Under the pieces are notes generated by a model. That model was not told the origin of the DNA. It saw nothing but the letters and a program-made list of their open reading frames with translations, and made no database searches. Positions 1 to 5,453 of a stretch of 6,408 nt of DNA are shown here, piece after piece. The first letter of the stretch is position 1, and each line of letters starts with the position of its first letter. The translations under genes and the position numbers were made by a program. This DNA comes from Thermoprotei archaeon (GTDB lineage: Archaea; Thermoproteota; Nitrososphaeria; Geothermarchaeales; JDFR-13): contig DQVL01000091.1 of assembly GCA_015661745.1 (NCBI GenBank), forward strand, positions 1 to 6,408. Reading direction: 5' to 3'.

Positions 1-812
1 CCACCCCCCGCACCATCAAAAATTAATTCGTATTCTACATCTGGATATAAACGTTTAACCTTACTGATTATATTTGAGATAAGTTTTTTACCCTTATGAG
101 TCAAATTCTTGTTTATAAATAGTGTGAGGGTTAGGAAGCCATTATTCATAACAATTTTGAAATATATTTTTAAATTTTCTCTTTTAAGTATATCCATAAC
201 AATATCTTCCAAATCTTTTTCTCTAATATTCCAAAATCTTACATGGATAACCTCCACTTCATACTCTTTAATATCATAAATTCTCCTTAGTATAGGTATA
301 ACTTTAGTGTCCAGCATCTTCCTAGCTTCTCTAGGTACTCCAGGAATAACGAAGATATAAGTTTTATCTACATTTAAATAAAATCCAGGTGCAACACCTA
401 GATCATTCTCTAGAACATCGGCATTCTCAGGTATTAGACACATTTTTATCCTCCGTTTAAATTCTTCATCTGTATACTTACCCTTAAGATCTTCAATGAT
501 CTTTTTAGAGGGAATTAATTGTGAATCAACAGCTTTAGCAACTGCATATCTTGTTATATCATCTTCTGTGGGACCAAGACCTCCTGTAACTATAATGAGG
601 TCTACACTATTTATCGCGTCATGTAATTCATCTACAATATCATCTATATTATCATGAAGAAATAATGCTTTATCTATATAGAAGCCAAGTTTAGATAATT
701 CATGGGTGATAGGATAAAGGTTATCATCTTTTACAATTCCATTGAGCAATTCGCTTCCAACTATTATTATCCGTGCAGTTTTATCTTTTTCTCCGACCGG
801 TTCTTCGTGCAC
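1..812 (-). CDS. CinA/MoaB-domain protein (COG1058 family), C-terminus cut by window edge
   Basis: Reading leftward from a GTG at 812-810, the frame stays open to the window edge for 270 complete codons with no stop seen. The N-terminal half is a MoaB/MogA-type domain: IIIVGSELLNG at residues 15-25, then the family signature VTGGLGPTEDDIT at 75-87, then IPGVPREARKM at 157-167, typical of CinA-like proteins. Archaeal single-domain members are about 250-270 residues, so little should be missing. Family proteins are annotated as NMN deamidase-related or molybdopterin-binding. The deamidase activity of bacterial CinA belongs to a separate C-terminal domain not seen here, and ADP-ribose pyrophosphatase activity has been reported for the COG1058 domain, so the substrate stays open. 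I chose GTG because GGGAG lies 5 nt before it and no later start precedes the conserved first strand; TTG at 815-813 is the alternative. It overlaps L2 by 32 nt, which suggests translational coupling. The family call is firm; the reaction is not. Confidence 0.9.
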   Translation of the reverse strand, partial: MHEEPVGEKDKTARIIIVGSELLNGIVKDDNLYPITHELSKLGFYIDKALFLHDNIDDIVDELHDAINSVDLIIVTGGLGPTEDDITRYAVAKAVDSQLIPSKKIIEDLKGKYTDEEFKRRIKMCLIPENADVLENDLGVAPGFYLNVDKTYIFVIPGVPREARKMLDTKVIPILRRIYDIKEYEVEVIHVRFWNIREKDLEDIVMDILKRENLKIYFKIVMNNGFLTLTLFINKNLTHKGKKLISNIISKVKRLYPDVEYELIFDGAGG

Positions 813-1494
813 CAAAACTCCCAACCTTCTTTCCTGGCGGAGCATTTCTAGCGACTGTTTTGGGTTTACCTACATGTTGATGGGCCCCACCACCGAAGGG
901 ATGATCAACAGGGTTCATTGCAACACCTCTAACTCTTGGCCAGCGTTTACCACCTTTAGCCTTCAACCACTTATGTTTTGCACCTGCTTTTAGAAATGGT
1001 TTCTCCGTTCTTCCTCCTCCTGCTACAACACCTATTACTGCTCTACATTCTGGATTTAACACGATACTTTTACCAGAAGGTAAGAGAACTTCTATACCAT
1101 CACCAGACTTCCCCAATACTTGTACATAAGAACCGGATGACCTACCTAGTTTACCGCCATCACCTGGCACCCGTTCAACACTTGACACAAGAGTTCCAGG
1201 GGGGATATCTTTTAACTTCAGAATATCACCAGGTTTTAACTCTTTCGTATTATATATTGATATCTCCTGACCTACATACATTCCCTCAACAGCATTAACA
1301 TAAAATTCTTTATTGTCAGGGGTCTTTAATTTTGCTAATGGAGCTCCTCTACCAGGATTATGTAGTAGATCAATCACTGTAGCTGTGGTCGCTTCATCAA
1401 ACGACGGTATATGAGAGGGAGCAACGGATTTATGTGTAGATGCTCTATATATTGGGCTTCTACCTAGTCTTTGAGACAATATCCTTTTACCCAC
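781..1494 (-). CDS. rpl2: Large ribosomal subunit protein L2 (uL2)
   Basis: L2 binds 23S rRNA close to the peptidyltransferase centre and helps subunit association. The 237-residue product is the usual archaeal length. It opens with a basic GKRIL segment, runs through an OB-like and an SH3-like domain, and carries the L2 signature PRVRGVAMNPVD at residues 186-197, followed by HPFGGG at 198-203 and a very basic tail ending in RRTGRRKR. HPFGGG contains the conserved His and glycine loop near the catalytic centre. The frame is open further upstream to a TTG at 1521, but I start at the GTG at 1494: archaeal L2 begins at GKRIL, and GAGGTG lies 6 nt before this codon. L23 ends 13 nt upstream. S19, the normal next gene, is absent; a CinA-like gene starts inside the L2 end instead. 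Confidence 0.98.
   Translation of the reverse strand: MGKRILSQRLGRSPIYRASTHKSVAPSHIPSFDEATTATVIDLLHNPGRGAPLAKLKTPDNKEFYVNAVEGMYVGQEISIYNTKELKPGDILKLKDIPPGTLVSSVERVPGDGGKLGRSSGSYVQVLGKSGDGIEVLLPSGKSIVLNPECRAVIGVVAGGGRTEKPFLKAGAKHKWLKAKGGKRWPRVRGVAMNPVDHPFGGGAHQHVGKPKTVARNAPPGKKVGSFGARRTGRRKR
818..822 (-). promoter_or_regulatory. Shine-Dalgarno site for the CinA-like gene, inside L2
   Basis: GGGAG lies 5 nt upstream of the GTG at 812 and is embedded in the last codons of L2. It supports GTG over the TTG one codon upstream. The match to the archaeal anti-Shine-Dalgarno sequence is short, so it could be chance within coding sequence. Confidence 0.45.
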
Positions 1495-1500
1495 ATAAAC

Positions 1501-1506
1501 CACCTC
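1501..1506 (-). promoter_or_regulatory. Shine-Dalgarno site deciding the L2 start
   Basis: GAGGTG overlaps the L23 stop region and lies 6 nt before the GTG at 1494. It fixes the L2 start at the GKRIL segment and argues against the nine-codon extension up to TTG 1521. Confidence 0.85.
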
Positions 1507-1507
1507 A

Positions 1508-1780
1508 CTATAACACACCAAGTGCTGTAGCTACTTTAATAGCATCATCTTTATCAATAAAAGTTACTATAGCCTTTTTTTCACCTTTTGGTGTGATAAG
1601 AATATTAACTTTTTTAACTCTTACATCAAATTTTTCTTCCATTACCTTCTTAACATCATTTTTTGTAGCCTTTCTATCTACTATAAGGGTTAACTTACCT
1701 TGTCTTTCAAGAAGTAATACGCTCTTCTCAGTTATAACTGGATATTTAACTATTAAATAGAATCTATCTCTAAGACTCAT
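1508..1780 (-). CDS. rpl23: Large ribosomal subunit protein L23 (uL23)
   Basis: L23 sits at the exit of the peptide tunnel, contacts 23S rRNA domain III, and is the docking site for the signal recognition particle and other exit factors. The 90-residue product is the normal compact archaeal form. It has the diagnostic YPVITEKS near residues 13-20, a middle RKATKNDVKKVMEEKF helix region at 36-51, and KKAIVTF at 68-74, which closely matches the C-terminal L23 signature. The frame extends three codons further to a GTG at 1789, but the ATG at 1780 is preferred because GGAAGGTG ends 6 nt before it. That start lies inside the end of L4, an 11-nt overlap that suggests coupled translation. L2 follows 13 nt downstream. 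Confidence 0.97.
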   Translation of the reverse strand: MSLRDRFYLIVKYPVITEKSVLLLERQGKLTLIVDRKATKNDVKKVMEEKFDVRVKKVNILITPKGEKKAIVTFIDKDDAIKVATALGVL

Positions 1781-2588
1781 AATCAACACCTTCCATTACA
1801 TACCTATTAATTATATCTCTAAATCTTTCATCCAAAGGTTTAAGGGTATCTTCAACCCATATTGTTAAACGCCCAGGATCACCACCGGGTGCTAAATGAA
1901 TTAGAGAGAGATTCCTAACATTTATAGCCTCAACACCGGGGAGATTCCTGACCGCCATAGAGATTCCTTTATCTTCTAAATATACAATTAGAGGCCCAAC
2001 ACCCAGTTTTCTACGTCTTCCACGCCATGCAGCCTTACCACCCACTATTTTTACTCTATTTCGAACTCTTTCAATATCTGCCCATACACCTAAATTCATG
2101 AGTACATCCCTAATCTCTGATGTCTTGGAAATTGTAGATACTTCGTTATCAACAACTAGAGGAATATAGGGGACATCATTAATTATATGGCCTCTGCTTA
2201 ATACTAAATCTTTTTTTGCTGTTGAGGATATAGCTGAGGCAACTGCTAACTTAAGCTCTTTTTTATTAATCCTCTTATAAATCTTTTTTTCTACTGTTGG
2301 TGAATGTGGCCTGCGACCCCCTCTAGCCATTGCAACCACTGCACCCATACCCCTTAAAGGTTGTGTTTTATAACGTGGAATTCGAGAGATTCCTAACCCA
2401 ACGCCAAAATATTCGGCGCTTACATCTCTTCCAGCATATGGATATCTACCTTTAGGCTGTATTCTATGGGAATACTGATAAAAGAATAATCTCTTTATTA
2501 GATCCTGTCTTATAGGTATTTGAAAAACTTTGGGTAACTCAACTTTTTTAATCTCGCTACCAACCAGATTATATACAGGAACCTCCAC
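1770..2588 (-). CDS. rpl4: Large ribosomal subunit protein L4 (uL4)
   Basis: L4 is an early assembly protein whose long loop lines the peptide exit tunnel. The 272-residue product matches the archaeal/eukaryotic L4 type. Visible landmarks, numbered from the chosen GTG, are the opening VYNLVGSEIKKVELP, the extended basic loop at about 42-98 with IQPKGRYPYAGRD and MARGGRRPHSP, a basic RGRRRKLGVGPLIVY segment at 189-203, and the conserved C-terminal core RNLPGVEAINVRNL followed by HLAPGGDPGRLTIW at 214-244. Two in-frame GTG starts compete: 2597, giving three more residues, and 2588. I choose 2588 because GGTG lies exactly 6 nt before it, as at L23 and L2, while at 2597 the site would overlap the start codon. 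L3 ends 11 nt upstream. Identity is certain; the start is likely. Confidence 0.97.
   Translation of the reverse strand: MEVPVYNLVGSEIKKVELPKVFQIPIRQDLIKRLFFYQYSHRIQPKGRYPYAGRDVSAEYFGVGLGISRIPRYKTQPLRGMGAVVAMARGGRRPHSPTVEKKIYKRINKKELKLAVASAISSTAKKDLVLSRGHIINDVPYIPLVVDNEVSTISKTSEIRDVLMNLGVWADIERVRNRVKIVGGKAAWRGRRRKLGVGPLIVYLEDKGISMAVRNLPGVEAINVRNLSLIHLAPGGDPGRLTIWVEDTLKPLDERFRDIINRYVMEGVDYES
1787..1794 (-). promoter_or_regulatory. Shine-Dalgarno site deciding the L23 start
   Basis: GGAAGGTG lies inside the last codons of L4, with GGTG exactly 6 nt before the ATG at 1780. It favours that ATG over the in-frame GTG at 1789, which would overlap the site itself. Confidence 0.8.
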
Positions 2589-2592
2589 TTTT

Positions 2593-2600
2593 ATCACCCC
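2593..2600 (-). promoter_or_regulatory. Shine-Dalgarno site deciding the L4 start
   Basis: GGGGTGAT sits directly at the L3 stop codon. GGTGAT is a six-base match to the archaeal consensus GGAGGTGAT and places the start at the GTG at 2588. The GTG inside the motif itself (2597-2595) is the competing start. Confidence 0.75.
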
Positions 2601-3601
2601 TATATCTTTATATATGTTAATCTTACTGGAGTCTTCATTTCTTCTCTCACTGGTCTAACTGTGAACCTCATCTTTATCAATCGTTTAGATGGTCCCGGAA
2701 CGGATCCCTTTACTAGCAATAACTTTGACTTTAATTGTCCATACCCTTTAAAAGATAACGGGTGATCAAATTCACTAGAATCTCTGATATCCAATATTTT
2801 TAGATGATAAATAGTTCTTCTATGGAAGCCTAACTGCCCTGCTAGGGGCACGGTATATCTTGTTGCTGATGGCTTCCAAGGACCAAGGGCACCTGGCTTG
2901 CGCCTAGCTTTCCTAGATTTATGTGATAAGAGTTTTATACCCCATCTTTTTACGGGACCTTGGAACCCTTTTCCCTTAGTTACAGCTATCACGTCAACTA
3001 TATCACCAGGTGAAAATACATCGGTGACATCTATTTCATTACCAAGTAGATTCAAAGCATAGTTGAATTTTTCACGGATATCAACCTTTCCTCCCAACTG
3101 AATCTCGAAAATCTCTGGTTTCTTTTTATGAATACCCGCTTTAATAGGTTGTGTAGATACAAGGGTACGAATAACTTTAATTTTGTCTAATGAGTCTTCA
3201 AATTCCCTCAGGGATTTATCAAAATTTGTAATCTTAAGTGTCTTTATCCTTCTTTTAATAAACTCTGGGAAGTCAGGAGCAATTATAGTTTTATAAGAAA
3301 TCAATCTATTATTATCAAAATCAATTTTGTAGCCTACAACGCCGAGGATATATAGAGGAGGCACTTCTATTATAGTAGCGGCAGAGAAAATTTCCTGACC
3401 TTTATAGGGTGAATACTTATATTCATCTAGATAATAGACATGCGTCATACCAGCTTTATAACCAGCAAAACCTAGAAGTTTAGGTTCATCAACATCTAAC
3501 GTAGGCCAAGTCTTTATATCTGGATTTAAAGATTTCGCCCTCTTTCTTGGTGTAAATGCTAGTGACCCTCTTTTCGGGGCATGTTTTTTCCTCGCACCCA
3601 T
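2600..3601 (-). CDS. rpl3: Large ribosomal subunit protein L3 (uL3)
   Basis: L3 starts large-subunit assembly by binding the 3' domain of 23S rRNA, and its loops reach towards the peptidyltransferase centre. The 333-residue product has the usual archaeal length. It shows a basic N-terminal tail (GARKKHAPKRGSLAF), the GFAGYKAGMTHVYYLD segment at 44-59, and a full match to the L3 family signature between F196 and R219, including VTKGKGFQGPVKR. The tryptophan finger GALGPWKPS at 237-245 and GFHRRT at 258-263 follow. The ATG at 3601 is preceded by GGGAG at a 6-nt spacing. L3 heads the L3-L4-L23-L2 run and has its own candidate promoter in the 113-nt spacer behind the methyltransferase gene. L4 starts 11 nt after the stop. 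Confidence 0.98.
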   Translation of the reverse strand: MGARKKHAPKRGSLAFTPRKRAKSLNPDIKTWPTLDVDEPKLLGFAGYKAGMTHVYYLDEYKYSPYKGQEIFSAATIIEVPPLYILGVVGYKIDFDNNRLISYKTIIAPDFPEFIKRRIKTLKITNFDKSLREFEDSLDKIKVIRTLVSTQPIKAGIHKKKPEIFEIQLGGKVDIREKFNYALNLLGNEIDVTDVFSPGDIVDVIAVTKGKGFQGPVKRWGIKLLSHKSRKARRKPGALGPWKPSATRYTVPLAGQLGFHRRTIYHLKILDIRDSSEFDHPLSFKGYGQLKSKLLLVKGSVPGPSKRLIKMRFTVRPVREEMKTPVRLTYIKI

Positions 3602-3607
3602 ATCAAT

Positions 3608-3612
3608 CTCCC
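3608..3612 (-). promoter_or_regulatory. Shine-Dalgarno site for L3
   Basis: GGGAG lies 6 nt before the ATG of L3, at the end of the predicted untranslated leader. Unlike deoC, L3 is therefore expected to start by the leadered mechanism. Confidence 0.75.
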
Positions 3613-3639
3613 TCTATACATTGTTTATCTTAATTTATG

Positions 3640-3651
3640 AATGATATCATT
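3640..3651 (-). promoter_or_regulatory. 12-bp perfect palindrome at predicted L3 transcription start (possible operator)
   Basis: The bases AATGATATCATT read the same on both strands. The centre lies about 26 nt downstream of the centre of the L3 TATA box, which is where an archaeal promoter normally starts transcription. A dimeric regulator bound here would cover the start site. The symmetry is seen directly; the operator role is inference, and AT-rich spacers produce such palindromes by chance. Confidence 0.3.
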
Positions 3652-3668
3652 AGACTTTCCACACAGAC

Positions 3669-3675
3669 TTTTATA
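3669..3675 (-). promoter_or_regulatory. rpl3: TATA box of candidate L3-L4-L23-L2 promoter
   Basis: TATAAAA stands in the spacer between the methyltransferase stop and L3. The usual archaeal spacing puts transcription start near 3645-3650, giving a leader of about 45-50 nt that holds the L3 ribosome binding site. No clear T-rich terminator precedes it, so the operon may also receive read-through from the deoC promoter. No clear purine BRE element is visible upstream. Confidence 0.55.
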
Positions 3676-3714
3676 CATAAATATTTGCTAATCACTATAA
3701 CTCAATAGAAGTAT

Positions 3715-4578
3715 TTAAATCATATTTGAATTTACTATATAATCCATTATAGACAATGCTATCCAAATAGCCTCCTCAATACGTATAGTCTCTACCTTTT
3801 GACTATAAACTATATTCAAAAAATAATCAAATAATTCTTTTGGTTCTATTTTGTAGTAATTTAATATTTCTTTTAAGCCATAAGAGTGGGATCCTAAAAC
3901 GAGTAGAATTCGTCCCCTTTCATGGACTAATTTTCGTAAGTTTAATATACCTACATTACCTATATAGTCTCCGTATTTACTTAAGCCAATTTTAACTCCT
4001 CTATATCTCTTGGTTAAACTAACTATATTTTCTTTAGACCTAATAACTGTATAGCCTGTATATAGACCCTTATCTTTTACCTCATTATCATCAACCAACT
4101 CACCTATCAAATACTTTGGAGAATTCTTAATTATTTTAACTATACATATACTGGGTGGGCGTTCGCCTTTAATAGCTACTGGTTTATCAAGACCTACATC
4201 AACTAAATATAACTCACCCCTTTTTTTGGCGAAAGTATATCCCACTCTATATATTGGATATTTAATATCCTTAATTCTAACTTTTTCTTCAAATAGATGG
4301 AGTTTTATTGGGGGTAGAGCCCCAACATATGCCAATACGTCTTCAAACTCGAATAGGGTCTTTTTAAGATATGGAGGGGTTATTAAATATCTTAACAGCT
4401 TTATTACCTCCTTGTATATGGTCCTGTTCCGAGAGAGCGGATCTGGATATATATAAATTCTTTTGACACCGAAACATGCAGAAGCTCTAGCCAAATTACT
4501 AACTGCAAAGCTTCTCTGCATTCTTGACGATAGATTTTCTGTAAAGGATGAGGGTATAGCGATATCAAATTCTACCAC
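3715..4578 (-). CDS. SPOUT-class RNA methyltransferase (DUF171 / SPOUT1-like, putative uridine-N3 type)
   Basis: This 287-residue protein belongs to the family of Methanothermobacter MTH1 and human SPOUT1/C9orf114: a SAM-binding trefoil-knot domain interrupted by an OB-like insert. It opens with FDIAIPSS (4-11), has the family motif YLITPPYLKKTLF (64-76), an insert at about 90-165 with RVGYTFAKKRGELYLVDVG, the knot motif ILLVLGSHSYGLKEI (224-238), and the C-terminal NIVYSQKVETIRIEEAI (255-271), where related proteins have a similar Q-T-R-EEA pattern. The human homologue is annotated as a 28S rRNA uridine-N3 methyltransferase; a 23S rRNA target here is inference, supported by the position directly in front of L3. 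The GTG start overlaps the deoC end by 14 nt and has GGAGGG 8 nt before it, so translation is probably coupled to deoC. Confidence 0.9.
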   Translation of the reverse strand: MVEFDIAIPSSFTENLSSRMQRSFAVSNLARASACFGVKRIYIYPDPLSRNRTIYKEVIKLLRYLITPPYLKKTLFEFEDVLAYVGALPPIKLHLFEEKVRIKDIKYPIYRVGYTFAKKRGELYLVDVGLDKPVAIKGERPPSICIVKIIKNSPKYLIGELVDDNEVKDKGLYTGYTVIRSKENIVSLTKRYRGVKIGLSKYGDYIGNVGILNLRKLVHERGRILLVLGSHSYGLKEILNYYKIEPKELFDYFLNIVYSQKVETIRIEEAIWIALSIMDYIVNSNMI

Positions 4579-5260
4579 TATAACATCCCTCCAGTTTAAT
4601 ACACTCTTTAATTATTTGCATCGCCGAACTTGTACCTATTACATCAGCTCCAGCCGAAATGAGATCCATCGCTTGTCTATAGGATCTTATTCCTCCTGAA
4701 GCTTTAATTCTTATTTCTGGATTTAAAACTTGCCGAATTTGAATCACATCATCTAAAATAGTGCCTCTAGGTCCATATCCAGTAGATGTTTTAAAGAAAT
4801 CAGGTTTTGCTGAATTTATTGCATCAATAGCCTTTCTTAATTCATTATAATTTAGGATAGTTACCTCACCTATTATCTTTATTATTTTATCTGGATACCT
4901 GTCTCTAATCTCACTAACAATCTGTTTAACTTCCTCTCTATATTGATCATAGAGACCTGATTTAATAAGCCATATATTTGATACAATATCCACTTCATCA
5001 TACCCCATATCAAGAGCCGCTATTGCTTCCTCAACTTTCAAACGTGTAGGTGCCGTTCCAAATGGAAACGATATTACAGTACACAGGGATAATTTATGTA
5101 CAATACTTTCATCTAACCAGGTTATAGCATAGTAGGGAACAACCAAGCTTCTAAATTTATGATTCAATACATCTTTTACTAAACTTAAGAGCTTATCACT
5201 CGTAAGGTCTAGTTTTAAATATGTATAATCTATTTTCCCAGCAAAATCAATACAGTTCAT
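4565..5260 (-). CDS. deoC: Deoxyribose-phosphate aldolase (class I)
   Basis: DeoC cleaves 2-deoxyribose 5-phosphate to glyceraldehyde 3-phosphate and acetaldehyde through a Lys Schiff base, in the cytoplasm, linking deoxynucleoside breakdown to central carbon metabolism. The 231-residue product has the archaeal length and the TIM-barrel motifs in order: FPFGTAPTRLKVEEA (65-79), DEVDIVSNI (88-96) with Asp91 matching the catalytic Asp, a KIIGEV strand with Glu132, FFKTSTGYGPRGT (155-167) with Lys157 as predicted Schiff-base lysine, and IKASGGIR (185-192) with Lys186 as the second active-site lysine, then the phosphate-binding GADVIGTSSA. The active site therefore looks intact. I start at the ATG at 5260 rather than the TTG two codons earlier. 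No Shine-Dalgarno is visible, in line with a first gene on a nearly leaderless mRNA. The SPOUT methyltransferase gene overlaps its last 14 nt. Confidence 0.95.
   Translation of the reverse strand: MNCIDFAGKIDYTYLKLDLTSDKLLSLVKDVLNHKFRSLVVPYYAITWLDESIVHKLSLCTVISFPFGTAPTRLKVEEAIAALDMGYDEVDIVSNIWLIKSGLYDQYREEVKQIVSEIRDRYPDKIIKIIGEVTILNYNELRKAIDAINSAKPDFFKTSTGYGPRGTILDDVIQIRQVLNPEIRIKASGGIRSYRQAMDLISAGADVIGTSSAMQIIKECIKLEGCYSGRI
4587..4592 (-). promoter_or_regulatory. Shine-Dalgarno site for the SPOUT methyltransferase, inside deoC
   Basis: GGAGGG lies within the last deoC codons and 8 nt before the GTG at 4578. It is the strongest anti-Shine-Dalgarno match in the window and supports this GTG start despite the overlap with deoC. 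Confidence 0.8.
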
Positions 5261-5290
5261 ACTCAAAAATCATTTATTCTAAACAACTAC

Positions 5291-5299
5291 TTATTATAA
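5291..5299 (-). promoter_or_regulatory. deoC: TATA-like box of candidate deoC promoter
   Basis: TTATAATAA is centred about 36 nt before the deoC ATG. With the usual archaeal distance of about 26 nt this predicts a transcript starting roughly 7-12 nt before the ATG, so almost leaderless, which fits the missing ribosome binding site. The surroundings are very AT-rich and a second candidate lies at about 5310-5320, so the exact box is uncertain. Confidence 0.45.
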
Positions 5300-5433
5300 C
5301 AAAAAATACAAATATTTTTTACCTAGAGAGATAAAATGAAGATATACTATATAATTGAAGGGCACAGAAAATATCTTAACAAATAGAGTTATGACTTATT
5401 TCTATCCCGTATTGGGTGATGTAGAATATATAG

Positions 5434-5443
5434 AAAAAGAAAA
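5434..5443 (-). terminator. T-rich tract after the beta-propeller gene (candidate archaeal terminator)
   Basis: On the minus strand TTTTCTTTTT begins 11 nt after the stop codon of the beta-propeller gene. Archaeal RNA polymerase commonly terminates at such T-rich runs without a hairpin, and none is obvious here. The position between two separately oriented functions makes this plausible but weak. Confidence 0.35.
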
Positions 5444-5453
5444 TGGGTTAATC

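Noticed and set aside
742..993. 83-codon plus-strand frame
   Set aside because: It lies opposite the CinA-like gene and L2, both with clear family motifs, and its translation has no recognisable pattern.
978..1298. 106-codon plus-strand frame
   Set aside because: It is fully antisense to L2; the translation is a leucine/histidine-rich shadow of a conserved gene.
1495..1521. Nine-residue N-terminal extension of L2 from a TTG
   Set aside because: The added residues are unlike archaeal L2 N-termini and would overlap the ribosome binding site of the GTG at 1494.
1440..1760. 106-codon plus-strand frame with hydrophobic stretches
   Set aside because: It is antisense to L23 and the start of L2; the hydrophobic look comes from the complement of lysine-rich codons.
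2601..2620. TATATAAAG-like sequence just before L4
   Set aside because: It encodes the last residues of L3 and lies too close to the L4 start for the normal promoter distance, so it is probably chance.
4226..4699. Two plus-strand frames (4226-4456 and 4463-4699)
   Set aside because: Both are antisense to the SPOUT gene or deoC, with no ribosome binding site or family resemblance.
5261..5273. Upstream ATG at 5273 on the minus strand before deoC
   Set aside because: It opens an eight-codon out-of-frame reading frame, and the predicted transcript starts at or after it. There is nothing to support a regulatory peptide.
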